Numbered from the stretch's first letter, positions 1 through 8,519 are shown. The stretch is 24,902 nucleotides of DNA from a virus (IMGVR_UViG_3300031539_003894:1-24902), one strand, 5' to 3'. The notes: generated by a model from the letters alone, not told the origin. Made by a program: numbers and translations.

Positions 1-608
1 ATTACAACTTCAGCAGGGTGGACTTCAACCATACCTCCCTTTTCAACATATCCACCACGAGCCATTTTCGGAACAGGATCTTTTCTACCGTCAGCTTTTT
101 CTTTTCCTCTAAATATACTTGCAACACTAGAACCAATTCCTTTAAATGCACCGGCAATTGATTCTTTCATTCTCTCTTTTGCTTTTTGGAAAACATCAGT
201 CTCCATAAATTTAGCAGCGAAATAACCGAATAATGGAGTTGTTCTTGCTAGTGCCATAGCAACCATATTTTGTTTATTATAGTTTATATCTTGACCAATA
301 GCTTTTCCATATTGACCAATAGCATCTTTAGTCGCACGTGCTGTACTCATCGAAATGTCTTGAATACCTTTTGTAAATGCTGTGATTGTTTCTCCGAAAC
401 GTGAAAGGACTCCATTCATCTGTCTTGCTGATGATTCCGGAGCTTGCCCGTAGTTTATGGACTCATCGGTTTCTTCAATTTGTCGTTGGGTAGTCTTTTG
501 CATTTGTGTAATAGTATTAGATACATTACTTATGCCGGATATCCTTTCTTGTTGGGCATCAGACGTTTTAGTTATACTACCTGGCTCTTGACGTTTATCA
601 TTAGCCAT
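1..608 (-). CDS. Tail tape-measure-like structural protein, N-terminal part (partial)
   Basis: The frame is open from an ATG at 608 to the window edge, so only about 202 N-terminal residues are seen. AAGGAGAT lies 6 nt upstream; the ATG at 612 fails because it meets a stop after three codons. The N-terminus is polar and Gln/Ser/Thr-rich (MANDKRQEPGSI). A helical Ala/Gly/Met region follows, then a basic segment, and the visible part ends with the motif ARGGYVEKGGMVEVHPAEVV. Gly-Gly repeats followed by 'VHPAEVV' are typical of phage tape-measure and large tail proteins. It is the last gene seen in a structural unit after the hub, TerL and a metallopeptidase, which fits a virion role. The family assignment is an inference from this short motif; another large tail or virion protein is possible. 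Confidence 0.6.
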   Translation of the reverse strand, partial: MANDKRQEPGSITKTSDAQQERISGISNVSNTITQMQKTTQRQIEETDESINYGQAPESSARQMNGVLSRFGETITAFTKGIQDISMSTARATKDAIGQYGKAIGQDINYNKQNMVAMALARTTPLFGYFAAKFMETDVFQKAKERMKESIAGAFKGIGSSVASIFRGKEKADGRKDPVPKMARGGYVEKGGMVEVHPAEVV

Positions 609-620
609 CCATTAATCTCC

Positions 621-1505
621 TTATGCGACTATCTTTAATATAGATTTTACTCTTGAATCTTTAGATATCATTTCTGCCATAACACAAGCTACTTCCGAGA
701 CAGAAACTAATTCTTGAAATGGTGAAGTATATGTATTACGTTTCCCAAATGTTTTTGTGTATGCATGATTTAATTCTATAAATATACTTTGCCATTTTCT
801 ATATGATCTTACAAACGATGGAAAACTTACAAAAAAGATCTTCATTGATACAATATAATTTTGTAATTGTAATCTAAATGGTGTTTCCTCTAATTTTGTT
901 TGAGGTTTAAACGTATCATAAAGCATATTATAATATTGAGTTAGTTTCTTATTTGTATTTACTGTTTCTGCGCTTTCATATGATGCTATATGATATATAA
1001 TTTCATCAATGTTCGGAACTGATTTTAGAGAAAATATTTCTGTAAATAATTCAGAATAATATTTTCTTAGAGTTGGCATCATCACTTTCAGAAATTGTTT
1101 CATGTTTTTTCCTGCTGCTAAATGCATACATTCGTGTAAAGTAGTAGATACTATTTCATCATTTGATGATGTTCCAAAGATGGTGGAATTGTTATCAATT
1201 AAAACATAAACTCTTTTATTTTCAAGATGATACATTCCAAGAATCGCTTTTGAATCTTGGCTTCCAAAAAATTTCTGTTTTAAAAATCCTAATGTACCCT
1301 TTGATTTAAAACATGGGATTAAAAGTCCTTTTTTCATTAACTTGTCGATTAAATCAACTTTGTCGCTACCTCTACTAGATTTCTCAAATGCAAATAAAAA
1401 CTTTTTGAATAGTTTTGCTGATGAATATAATTTCATTCCATCAACAACATCAACTAATTTGAGTCCAATAGGGGGCGCAAATAATTCCTGGACATTTTCA
1501 GTCAT
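621..1505 (-). CDS. Putative HExxH zinc metallopeptidase, virion-module protein
   Basis: A 294-residue protein with ATG start and TAAGGAG 7 nt upstream, beginning 5 nt after the terL stop. The key feature is TTLHECMHLAAG around residues 121-132: His124-Glu125 and His128 form an HExxH zinc-protease motif on a predicted helix preceded by a beta-like strand (KRVYVLIDNNSTIFG). The third metal ligand is not certain; Glu residues in the following helical region (for example around YSELFTEIF) are candidates. No signal peptide or transmembrane segment is evident. It lies between terL and the tape-measure-like gene, so a role in virion maturation or as an injected protease is plausible but inferred. 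I do not recognise a named family, and it is not a typical S14/S49/U35-type prohead protease. Confidence 0.6.
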   Translation of the reverse strand: MTENVQELFAPPIGLKLVDVVDGMKLYSSAKLFKKFLFAFEKSSRGSDKVDLIDKLMKKGLLIPCFKSKGTLGFLKQKFFGSQDSKAILGMYHLENKRVYVLIDNNSTIFGTSSNDEIVSTTLHECMHLAAGKNMKQFLKVMMPTLRKYYSELFTEIFSLKSVPNIDEIIYHIASYESAETVNTNKKLTQYYNMLYDTFKPQTKLEETPFRLQLQNYIVSMKIFFVSFPSFVRSYRKWQSIFIELNHAYTKTFGKRNTYTSPFQELVSVSEVACVMAEMISKDSRVKSILKIVA

Positions 1506-1509
1506 GTTA

Positions 1510-3159
1510 TTACTCCTTAAAGAAACTTATCGTATCTACAAATCCGTGTACATCTTGTGGTCTACTTTTAACATATTTCATAATACTTTGGTCTGTAAAT
1601 TGAACACCACTATCTTCCATGTTAAATGCTAGAATATCTTTGAGATCATTTGCTATCATTGAACCGTCTGTCATGTTCATTAATAATGCTAAAGGTGGAT
1701 CATATTTTCTAACATAAAAACATAAAGATGCTGATAAGGCAATATCGTCAGTACACCCTGTATCTGCTTCAACTTTTCCATTAGATTTAGATACGAGTCC
1801 TGTTAATTCTAATGCTAATCTTTCAGACTTAACAGATTCAGGATATTGAGTTATATATGAATAGAGAGCGTCAATCATTAATGGTCTAGTTTTTGAATTA
1901 GTTGACAGACCTGGAACTAATGTATTGTTCCCTCGTTTTTCTTTATATAATTGTGAACAGTATTCGCTTGCATTTAAATGCTCTACAACTTGATTTCCAT
2001 ATGAGTTCGATTCTACAACTATTACAGAATTTTTGTATGTTGTTGCTGCAATTTTAACAACATTTACAAAATCAAGGACTTTACATTTACCTTGATATTC
2101 CCATACTTGTTCTAGAGTTTGATAATCCCAAACTGTAATAGCAGATTTATCTGTTCCATGCTCAGGAGCTGTATCGACCCCTATGATGTAATTTGTTCCA
2201 GGAATTGCATCAGAAAATTCCCATATTTCTCCATTATAAAGTTTGATTTTTTGCTTAGGTTTGACAGCACCATCCTGCATCTTTTCAACTGTATCTGCTT
2301 CAAAGAATGAACCCTCTGCCGGTAAGAATTTTAATTCCAACTCCTGTGCGATTTTCTTTTTGTCATGGTCGAATAATCTACATTGTGTATTATACCATTC
2401 AGGATCCTGTGCAAGCTCAGGAATCATTTTCCAATGAATAACAAATGGATGAAAAATATCATTTCCAGAAATTGACTTCAAATATCTTTCAAAATACCAT
2501 TGACCAACACCAATTGTTTTATTAGGAGTTGAAAGAACAACTGTCCCATAAGGAATCCCGACTTTACGAGCTTGCATCTGATTGGTTGATAGAGCAGGAA
2601 CCATTGAAGTCCAAGCGGTATCAACATAGTTAACAAATGCAGCTTCGTCGATAACCAAAAATGTGATTGCTTTACCACGAAGTGTCTTCTCTGGAGCATT
2701 TGGGTTTACTGGTGAAGCGAAGACTTTACTACCATTTGTTAAAATAAATGATTGTTCAGTTCTTTTTGCAAACCCTCTACCTAGTATACCCTTTAATGGT
2801 TTCATCCAATCAGGAAGTTTCTCTATCATTCCTCTAATTGCTCTTGCAAAATCGGTTGCTTCCTTCCCATCTTTTGAAATAATTCCTATTACAACATTGT
2901 TAAAAAATATAGTTAACCAAGCTGAATAAGCTTGAATGACTGTTGATATTCCAATTTGCCTACTCTTTAAAACAAGAACATAATGATAAAGTTGAACTAG
3001 ATCTATTAACTCAGTTTGTTTCTGATAAGGAATTAATTTTTCATCTCTTCCAGGCAGTTCGATTAGAATGTAATTTCGGCAGAAATAGTCGAACGAGGAT
3101 TTACACTTTAGAAATTCCTCTATGTATTTTTGAGCTAACCTTTTTAGTTGTATGGACAT
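1510..3159 (-). CDS. terL: Terminase large subunit (ATPase-nuclease packaging motor)
   Basis: A 549-residue large terminase, the ATP-driven motor that packages DNA into the prohead and cuts it. The N-terminal ATPase has PYQKQ (residues 44-48, Q-motif-like), a Walker A-like KSRQIGIST (65-73), Walker B FLVIDE (167-172, Asp171 and catalytic Glu172) and a coupling motif STPN (210-213). The C-terminal RNase H-like nuclease has YIIGVDTA (Asp329), VIVVESNSYG (Glu383) and TDDIALS (Asp471/Asp472), the three acidic positions expected. Length and motif order match T4 gp17-like headful terminases. ATG start with AAAGAGGG 5 nt upstream. It sits 30 nt after the hub-like gene; no small-terminase gene was recognised in the window. 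Confidence 0.97.
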   Translation of the reverse strand: MSIQLKRLAQKYIEEFLKCKSSFDYFCRNYILIELPGRDEKLIPYQKQTELIDLVQLYHYVLVLKSRQIGISTVIQAYSAWLTIFFNNVVIGIISKDGKEATDFARAIRGMIEKLPDWMKPLKGILGRGFAKRTEQSFILTNGSKVFASPVNPNAPEKTLRGKAITFLVIDEAAFVNYVDTAWTSMVPALSTNQMQARKVGIPYGTVVLSTPNKTIGVGQWYFERYLKSISGNDIFHPFVIHWKMIPELAQDPEWYNTQCRLFDHDKKKIAQELELKFLPAEGSFFEADTVEKMQDGAVKPKQKIKLYNGEIWEFSDAIPGTNYIIGVDTAPEHGTDKSAITVWDYQTLEQVWEYQGKCKVLDFVNVVKIAATTYKNSVIVVESNSYGNQVVEHLNASEYCSQLYKEKRGNNTLVPGLSTNSKTRPLMIDALYSYITQYPESVKSERLALELTGLVSKSNGKVEADTGCTDDIALSASLCFYVRKYDPPLALLMNMTDGSMIANDLKDILAFNMEDSGVQFTDQSIMKYVKSRPQDVHGFVDTISFFKE

Positions 3160-3189
3160 ATAACCCTCTTTAATATTTGTTCTAAGTTT

Positions 3190-4425
3190 TTAACCCTTCG
3201 ATATAATTCGATTCGTCCTAATTAATCTTAAATCGGCTGAAGATTCCCAATCTTTTGCTTTGGAAAAATTCAACTGTGTTGCTCGCATGATATATATTCC
3301 TGTGAGATCTTTATAATCATCAATTTTGGAAGTGAAAGATACTGCTTCTCCAACATTCATTAGATTTTGTAACTTTAAATTTCGCTCTAATTTTATTCTT
3401 ATTTCAGATAAATCTCCTATTTCTTCTGCCATATTTGCATTTATAAATGACTGGCTAGATTCATATCCTGTATGATCTTTATATATTCTTTGTCTGTTGG
3501 TTAGAGACATAGCTTGATTGTCAAAAAATATTTTATTTTTTTGTGATACTAAACCATATTGTTTAGCGAAAGTTTCTAATTCTAACTGAATAGTTTGACT
3601 TAATTTATCTTTGGGTTTTACAATATGCTTCATAGTTGGAGCAAAAACAGCAAATTTTGTATTGCCTGTATATGAGGTTTCAATATCATATGTTGTATAG
3701 TATACGGTATCATTTAATGTTTCTATAATTTTAGAATTATCAATATTACCTGCTAATTGATAAACAGAAAATAAATAAGATGATTTCATTTTATTTGTTA
3801 AATTTTTCAAATAGACTTTATTATCATATGTACACCATAATCCTAACCATCCATTAAATACTCCAAAAGTCCTATTTAGATGTTTTATAGCTTGATATAG
3901 TGTAGTAGGAGGAACAATTACTTGATCTAAGATATCTAGATTTCTTCCTGTGGAATCTTGTCTTATTAGACCTTTAGCTTTTGATACTATATCTTCAATA
4001 ACATATCCGACAGATGCTCTTTCATAAACTTCATTTACATACGTTGACATTGTAGTAAATGCTTTTCGAGAAACAGCTGATATTGATATTGGAGCTCTTT
4101 TAACGTCAGTATTGGTCTGTATTGTATTTTGCATAGTTAATGGGATTTCGCTTGACAAACTCATTAAACTTATCTCAATTATATCAGTTGGGATGTTTGG
4201 CGCCGTTCCGAATAATTTTATTGTCAACTTGATCTCTTCTTGCCCATATATTTTTTCTAATATCAAATCATTTTGATTCATAAAAAATTCTAATAAAAAT
4301 GTTTGATATGGCAAATCTATTGAAGTTAAAATAGTTAATTTGATAAGATCGGGAGTGAGGTCTCTATCTGATACCTTCACTTCAAACTCATATGTTCTCG
4401 ATGGTGACCAATAACTTGATGCCAT
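3190..4425 (-). CDS. Baseplate or tail hub-like protein (gp27/gpD-like)
   Basis: A 411-residue protein rich in beta strands. It starts with a strand-rich domain (SPSRTYEFEVKVSDRDLTP), then has a region reading GYVIEDIVSKAKG and YQAIKHLNRTFGVFNGWL, and later TGIYIMRATQLNFS. The arrangement, an early beta-barrel, a central helix pair of the 'I..I...N..FG.F' type and a late barrel, resembles phage tail hub proteins (T4 gp27, late control protein D). This is recognised by overall pattern rather than a diagnostic catalytic motif. ATG start with AGGGGAG upstream. It is the first gene after the terminator at 4478-4514, so it probably begins a late transcription unit running through terL, the metallopeptidase and the tape-measure-like gene. 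The 52 nt between terminator and start are A/T-rich; I could not pick out a convincing promoter there. Confidence 0.5.
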   Translation of the reverse strand: MASSYWSPSRTYEFEVKVSDRDLTPDLIKLTILTSIDLPYQTFLLEFFMNQNDLILEKIYGQEEIKLTIKLFGTAPNIPTDIIEISLMSLSSEIPLTMQNTIQTNTDVKRAPISISAVSRKAFTTMSTYVNEVYERASVGYVIEDIVSKAKGLIRQDSTGRNLDILDQVIVPPTTLYQAIKHLNRTFGVFNGWLGLWCTYDNKVYLKNLTNKMKSSYLFSVYQLAGNIDNSKIIETLNDTVYYTTYDIETSYTGNTKFAVFAPTMKHIVKPKDKLSQTIQLELETFAKQYGLVSQKNKIFFDNQAMSLTNRQRIYKDHTGYESSQSFINANMAEEIGDLSEIRIKLERNLKLQNLMNVGEAVSFTSKIDDYKDLTGIYIMRATQLNFSKAKDWESSADLRLIRTNRIISKG

Positions 4426-4477
4426 AAACGAACTCCCCTTATTTTTTATTTACATTATTTTGTTCCAAAAAAAATCG

Positions 4478-4514
4478 AACGAAAAAAAATGAAGCAGATT
4501 TCTCTGCCCCATTC
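4478..4514 (-). terminator. Rho-independent terminator
   Basis: On the minus strand, directly after the TAA of the 85-aa gene, GAATGGGGCAGA pairs with TCTGCTTCATTT around a GAAA tetraloop (12 pairs including three G-T wobbles), merging into a run of eight T. Stem plus U-tract makes this a textbook intrinsic terminator. It separates the enzyme unit upstream from the structural unit (hub, terL, protease) downstream. Confidence 0.85.
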
Positions 4515-4516
4515 TT

Positions 4517-4774
4517 TTATGGTAATACAGTTGTTATACGATCTTTAGAAAGTGAGAATACAACTTTAACAATCTTGTTTTTAATAGATATTGTATGAAC
4601 TTCTTGTTCCCCATTATTATCAGTTTCGTAATCAAATCGGCTATTTGATATATACGGGGCAATATCTTTATTCATTCTATCATAAAAATCGCGATCAATG
4701 TCGAGATTATGTCTTTCCATTAATCGTTGTTTTACATGATTGAAGCTGTATTCCTCATCTTTTATAGTTTTCAT
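4517..4774 (-). CDS. Small protein of unknown function, last gene of its unit
   Basis: An 85-residue protein. Its ATG overlaps the stop of the DUF932-like gene (ATGA), so it is probably translationally coupled; the SD sequence is weak (TAGGG). The start reads YSFNHVKQRLMERHNLDI, an amphipathic helix with His/Arg/Glu, and the end is two beta-like strands, VHTISIKNKIVKVVFSLSK then RITTVLP. This helix-then-strands layout resembles small DUF4258- or RelE/BrnT-like folds, but no catalytic signature is clear. An intrinsic terminator follows the stop codon at once. Function unknown. Confidence 0.7.
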   Translation of the reverse strand: MKTIKDEEYSFNHVKQRLMERHNLDIDRDFYDRMNKDIAPYISNSRFDYETDNNGEQEVHTISIKNKIVKVVFSLSKDRITTVLP

Positions 4775-5691
4775 AATTGCCCTAAGACCTCATACATTCG
4801 AGTCGGAACGACTAAAACGCTTTCAGCAATGTTCTCCAAAAGTCTTTTCATATTCAAATTTGGTTCAAGAGCGCAATACCTTGTAATAGATAAAAAGACT
4901 TGCCATGCACTTGGCAATGCTGGAGGTTGACCTTCTCTTGGAGGTGGTTGCATTGATGTTAATATATCGGTTATTTGTTTTCTTCTCTTTTTGCCATATT
5001 TTTCAATAACATCAAGAGTTCCAAACATCTGATCTTGGGTTAATATTGTATTGAAGCTTCTATCAATCATATCTAAAATATGATTATTGAAAACTTCAAG
5101 ATATTGATTGATACCTGAAGATAATCTTGTATTATTGCTTGCAATATGAATCATCTTCATCTCACCAAGTGAGAAACCGAATATTGTTTGGCCAATAATC
5201 TCTCCACCATCAACAGCTATACCGAAAGCAACAGTTGCTGCTTTTGTTCCGTTATAACTATTTCCAATAATCATTACAGGGTTAATATCACCTGCTTGTG
5301 GAGAACTGAGACTACTTCTTAATACAGTTTCTTCTCTGATTGCAGTTAGATCATAAAGAAGATGTGTTGCAATTTTAAGTATAGGGGTGCCGACTTCTTC
5401 TAAGGCATTACGAACTCGATCAATGATAAGTTCATTACCAACAAATTTATAGATGTTTGAAACGTACCCGACATAACTATAATTATTAGTTTGTGGGGGT
5501 GCTGTCCAAACGCCAATCATTGGAACTTCAGCTCCATCGGTCGGATGATGTTGTGGATCCAGATGCGGTTGCGAGGCTCCTAATTCTCTATATACAACTT
5601 TTGAATAACGATCTTCATATGAATACAAACCTTTGTAGGATGATGAAACATCAAGTCCCATCTCCTGTGCTCTTTGTGCGAAAGGGATCAT
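4771..5691 (-). CDS. DUF932-like phage/plasmid protein
   Basis: A 306-residue protein starting at an ATG with TAGGAG 6 nt upstream; the start lies 41 nt inside the preceding gene. Features resembling the DUF932 family are YSYVGYVSNIYKFVGNELIID (about residues 71-91; family form 'vGiVsdrYkivqN.e.fd'), MIIGNSYNGTKAATVAFGIA (about 143-162; family form 'NSyDGs.a..v..G'), and a late helical region. A Pro-rich loop (MQPPPREGQPPALP) lies near residues 247-260. DUF932 proteins are frequent on phages and plasmids and their biochemical role is not established. The assignment is by motif pattern. Confidence 0.6.
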   Translation of the reverse strand: MIPFAQRAQEMGLDVSSSYKGLYSYEDRYSKVVYRELGASQPHLDPQHHPTDGAEVPMIGVWTAPPQTNNYSYVGYVSNIYKFVGNELIIDRVRNALEEVGTPILKIATHLLYDLTAIREETVLRSSLSSPQAGDINPVMIIGNSYNGTKAATVAFGIAVDGGEIIGQTIFGFSLGEMKMIHIASNNTRLSSGINQYLEVFNNHILDMIDRSFNTILTQDQMFGTLDVIEKYGKKRRKQITDILTSMQPPPREGQPPALPSAWQVFLSITRYCALEPNLNMKRLLENIAESVLVVPTRMYEVLGQL

Positions 5692-5998
5692 GTGAGTCTC
5701 CTATTTTTTTCATTATGGTTTCTTTTATTGCTTCTTCTAATTCAATTCGAAATAATTTTAACGTCTCTCCGAAAACAGACATAGCAATCATACGAGCACA
5801 AAGTTCAATAGTTAACTTTGGATCTGCTCTACCAGTTTCACCAGTATATCTGTTTTTTAATATTTTTACAAATCTTTCTTTCGGATTATTCCTATCTCTT
5901 GTTAATGCTATCATAAAATCTGCCATAAAAAGACTGTCGCGATATGAGTTTTGTCGGTTAATAAGAGGTCGTCTAAGGGATGGTACTGCGAGCGGCAT
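5651..5998 (-). CDS. Hypothetical small basic protein
   Basis: A 115-residue protein whose ATG shares bases with the TAA of the methyltransferase-like gene (TAATG), indicating translational coupling; the SD is weak (AGAGAG). The N-terminus is Pro/Arg-rich (MPLAVPSLRRPLINRQNSY). Helices follow, including a Leu-rich amphipathic stretch (LFRIELEEAIKETIMKKI). The C-terminus overlaps the start of the DUF932-like gene by 41 nt. No recognised family. Confidence 0.65.
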   Translation of the reverse strand: MPLAVPSLRRPLINRQNSYRDSLFMADFMIALTRDRNNPKERFVKILKNRYTGETGRADPKLTIELCARMIAMSVFGETLKLFRIELEEAIKETIMKKIGDSHDPFRTKSTGDGT

Positions 5999-6603
5999 TA
6001 TGACACTCTCTTTGCTTGGAATCTTAGATATATATTACGACCATCATAGACAAAATGAGGATCTATTGTCTTTTCATCAACTGTAAATCGACCTTCAAAT
6101 TCCCAAAAATAAGATGCTCGTTGTGGAGTCCATATAGAAGCGTGGGGGTTTGATGGTTCATTTAATAGTTCTGTTGTCAATAAAATATTTCGTTCCTCAA
6201 ACTCCGGACTATCAGTAGTATCATCTAATAACATTTCTGCTAACGAGTGATAATTAGGAACAATTACATCAACGATTCCATCAATACGAACAGCAGTCGA
6301 TACTAAATATATGAAATATAATATTTGAGTAAAAGAAACGTGCTCAAGAAATCTGTAAATTGCAATTACATCAAAATTCATTACAGTTCGTTCTAGAAAT
6401 TTAAATACATCTTCGTTGCAGTAATATACCATATCACTTTGTAGGTTGTGAGAACGATGTTGATAATTCCATTCAACTTGTGATATTTCAGTTTTGTTAT
6501 AATAATTTAGATCTAAATTGACTTGAAATTTTCCCTGTTTGAACCTGGTTGCCATATCTGCAAGGACTGGCATTTTTCCTGCTGCGATATTCAATATATC
6601 CAT
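5998..6603 (-). CDS. SAM-dependent methyltransferase-like protein
   Basis: A 201-residue protein with a Rossmann-type class I methyltransferase layout. The N-terminal LNIAAGKMP is in the position of the SAM-binding loop (usually a D/E-x-G-x-G form, so this one is unusual). An acidic residue follows in VNLDLNYY (about residue 31), then YCNEDVFKFLE (about 82-92), and FDVIAIYRFLEHVSF (about 98-112), which matches the 'FDvI....vLEHv' pattern after strand 4. The final third has strands and a helix. The substrate cannot be read from the sequence. ATG start with AGGAGG 4 nt upstream, 8 nt after the previous gene. Confidence 0.65.
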   Translation of the reverse strand: MDILNIAAGKMPVLADMATRFKQGKFQVNLDLNYYNKTEISQVEWNYQHRSHNLQSDMVYYCNEDVFKFLERTVMNFDVIAIYRFLEHVSFTQILYFIYLVSTAVRIDGIVDVIVPNYHSLAEMLLDDTTDSPEFEERNILLTTELLNEPSNPHASIWTPQRASYFWEFEGRFTVDEKTIDPHFVYDGRNIYLRFQAKRVS

Positions 6604-6611
6604 ATAACCTC

Positions 6612-7340
6612 CTACGCATATTGAGCAACAATACTTTTTGTGAATGGTGAAATGTAAATATCAAAATATCTTCTCTTGTCGATTTCATCCGTATCGACTA
6701 ACTTAACTGTTCCAGGTGATACTTCCATTTCTCCATATCCTCTTAAGAAAATGCTCAATTTGTCATTTTTTGTTGGGATTGCAAACAAATTTACATCATT
6801 TGAATCCAGAATGAATCTCTTTATATTTTCTAACCCTCTAAACAATCCGGGTTTATTGGCAAAATTTAATTGACATATTTTTTTGTATACTTTATCCATA
6901 TGTGGATATCTGAAAGGAATTCCTTTAATAGAAATTTGTTGTATTGTATCAATAGCTATATACATATCTCTATCTATCGACGTAATGAGCACATCAAATG
7001 TTTTTCTGAGGTTTAAAGGAATTTCTTGTATATTATTTTTATGTAGAAGTTTGGTGAGTAGCAAACCATCGTATTGTCTAATAACAATATCAGAGTCATC
7101 AATTTCATTAGCTGTTATATATTCATCTATCAATGATATTGTTGTACTCCTGAGAAACTCTGTGAGTCTTGGATTCTTTTGCATCATTTTACCGATTGCA
7201 ATATTTCTAGCTTCCTTATCATTTGGGTCTATACCTCCCAAATCATATCCATTCATTTTCATTAGAGTATAGTGACAGGATTCAATATCATAAACATAGA
7301 TTTCTTTTAGAACAAGGTTTAAATCTGGATTGATTTTCAT
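6612..7340 (-). CDS. Unrecognised protein with polymerase-palm-like motifs
   Basis: A 242-residue protein with ATG start and TAAGGAG 5 nt upstream. The N-terminus contains VYDIESCHYTLMKMNGYDL (about residues 16-34), followed by a helix with conserved-looking basic and polar residues (ARNIAIGKMMQKNPRLTEF) and IVIRQYDGLLLTK (about 85-97). The order Asp-containing strand, helix, then Asp in a 'YDG' strand resembles motifs A, B and C of polymerase palm domains, but a complete match to family A, B or reverse transcriptase is missing. The C-terminal half is strand-rich and unknown. I do not assign a function. Confidence 0.6.
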   Translation of the reverse strand: MKINPDLNLVLKEIYVYDIESCHYTLMKMNGYDLGGIDPNDKEARNIAIGKMMQKNPRLTEFLRSTTISLIDEYITANEIDDSDIVIRQYDGLLLTKLLHKNNIQEIPLNLRKTFDVLITSIDRDMYIAIDTIQQISIKGIPFRYPHMDKVYKKICQLNFANKPGLFRGLENIKRFILDSNDVNLFAIPTKNDKLSIFLRGYGEMEVSPGTVKLVDTDEIDKRRYFDIYISPFTKSIVAQYA

Positions 7341-7355
7341 ATAATCTCCTTATAA

Positions 7356-7397
7356 CTCGGGTGAGGAGTGGACGGGGGAGGCAAAACCCCACCCGAG
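7356..7397 (-). other. Intergenic RNA hairpin after the acidic-protein gene
   Basis: In the 65-nt gap between the 7406-8152 gene and the next gene, the minus strand carries CTCGGGTG and its exact complement CACCCGAG, 26 nt apart, with an inner GGGG/CCCC pairing. No T-run follows, so it is not a standard terminator. It ends just before the TAAGGAG of the next gene and may be an RNA-stability or processing element. Confidence 0.6.
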
Positions 7398-7405
7398 CTA
7401 AGAAG

Positions 7406-8152
7406 TTAGTTCAACAGGGTCATAATCACTTTATCAATCTCAAGGTGATGATTGATGTCTGTAATCCCATCCTGTCGATCTAACAACCAATTGATTGCGG
7501 CGCCTTTTGTTGCAAAGGCATCGGATTTAACACTCTGTCTATATAACAGATGCATAGTTTCTAAATCAATAGGTTGTGTCCATTGTTGCCGGTAACTTTC
7601 AATATCGCCTGTTTGAATTTCAATGGTTTCTACTCTCTTTTTTGCAACAAATTTTGCATATGGTAGAAGTCCATTGCCGATGGCATAACAAAACATTGCA
7701 ATAAGACCGGTCTTTACTCCATACATTTTGATAAATATATCATCGTTGATTGGATAAATAACTCTGAAACCATTATTATAAATTTGCATACTCGATGGTT
7801 CCAGATCAAGGACAGGTTGGATTAAAGCGTCATCAAATAATTTTAATGATCTTTTTCTTTGTCCATCTGCTAATTCAGCTCCCTCTGGGTCATCAATTGA
7901 AATTAATAGATTTTCGAGTGGGTCAACGCCACGAATGGCGACTCGAACCTGATGTAGATTCGTAAACCCTGCTCCATATTTTTCAAACCATCCACCCAAA
8001 GTTACGATTGCAATCTCATTAATGGTAGCTTCTGGTTCGATTGGAGCGACTTCATCCGATGGATCTTCTGCTAGTTCCAGATTCTCAGGAACGAATTGTG
8101 CCCCTTCATCTGCTGGTGTTTCTTGGATCATTTCATTCAAATTGTCAGTCAT
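7406..8152 (-). CDS. Acidic-N-terminus protein of unknown function
   Basis: A 248-residue protein, ATG start with AAAGGAG 10 nt upstream. The first about 45 residues are Glu/Asp/Pro-rich and probably disordered (ETPADEGAQF, EDPSDEVAPIEPEA). A compact alpha/beta domain follows, with LGGWFEKYGAGFTNLHQVRV and a hydrophobic segment around IAMFCYAIGNGLLPYA that is too polar around it for a clear membrane helix. Base composition is somewhat higher in GC than its neighbours, at least in the 3' half, and a GC-rich hairpin follows the stop. Together these suggest strong expression. No family recognised. Confidence 0.7.
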   Translation of the reverse strand: MTDNLNEMIQETPADEGAQFVPENLELAEDPSDEVAPIEPEATINEIAIVTLGGWFEKYGAGFTNLHQVRVAIRGVDPLENLLISIDDPEGAELADGQRKRSLKLFDDALIQPVLDLEPSSMQIYNNGFRVIYPINDDIFIKMYGVKTGLIAMFCYAIGNGLLPYAKFVAKKRVETIEIQTGDIESYRQQWTQPIDLETMHLLYRQSVKSDAFATKGAAINWLLDRQDGITDINHHLEIDKVIMTLLN

Positions 8153-8159
8153 TGGACTA

Positions 8160-8519
8160 TTACTCCTTTTCCCATTTTTTCAAATCTTCTTCTATATTGT
8201 TGCGCCATTCTGATAGATTAATGACAGCGTAAGTTTCAAGTGCTGCCCCTGCAAGGGTGAACACTTTAATCAATTCCTCATATGCTTCAACTGGAGCGGA
8301 ACCTTCTAAAACATTTTCTCTACAATTGGTTAACCATTCAGGAAGGTTTTGTTTCCACGGTCCGGAGTAACTTTTTTTAGCTTTTTCTAAATAATTATCA
8401 ATTAATATAAGAAAGCTTCCTAAGTTTAAACTCTCAACATTGTTATAATCTCCATGAGCACGCTTTTGATATTCTCGTTCTTTTTGGTACAAGTTACAAA
8501 CATCTTCAGTTCTATCCAT
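8160..8519 (-). CDS. Possible MazG/DUF550-like small helical protein
   Basis: A 119-residue all-helical protein. ATG start with AAGGAG 7 nt upstream; it overlaps the TIM-barrel gene by 8 nt. The pattern KEREYQKRAHGDY, LGSFLILIDNYLEKAKK, EAYEELIKVFTLAGAALETYAV resembles small phage proteins related to MazG/DUF550-like nucleotide pyrophosphatases ('ERqyq...G' then 'L...i...L.kA', then a long helix with Ala-Ala). The EExxE metal motif of true MazG proteins is not clearly present, so enzymatic activity is uncertain. Confidence 0.6.
   Translation of the reverse strand: MDRTEDVCNLYQKEREYQKRAHGDYNNVESLNLGSFLILIDNYLEKAKKSYSGPWKQNLPEWLTNCRENVLEGSAPVEAYEELIKVFTLAGAALETYAVINLSEWRNNIEEDLKKWEKE

Noticed and set aside
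4426-4477. Promoter for the structural unit
   Set aside because: The region is A/T-rich and a promoter is expected there, but no convincing -35/-10 pair or known phage polymerase motif could be chosen.
5493-6086. 197-codon open frame on the plus strand
   Set aside because: It lies antisense across three well-supported minus-strand genes, and its product has no recognisable pattern. A shadow frame is the simpler reading.
7356-7397. GC-rich hairpin as an intrinsic terminator
   Set aside because: There is no T-run after the stem; the sequence continues directly into the next ribosome binding site.
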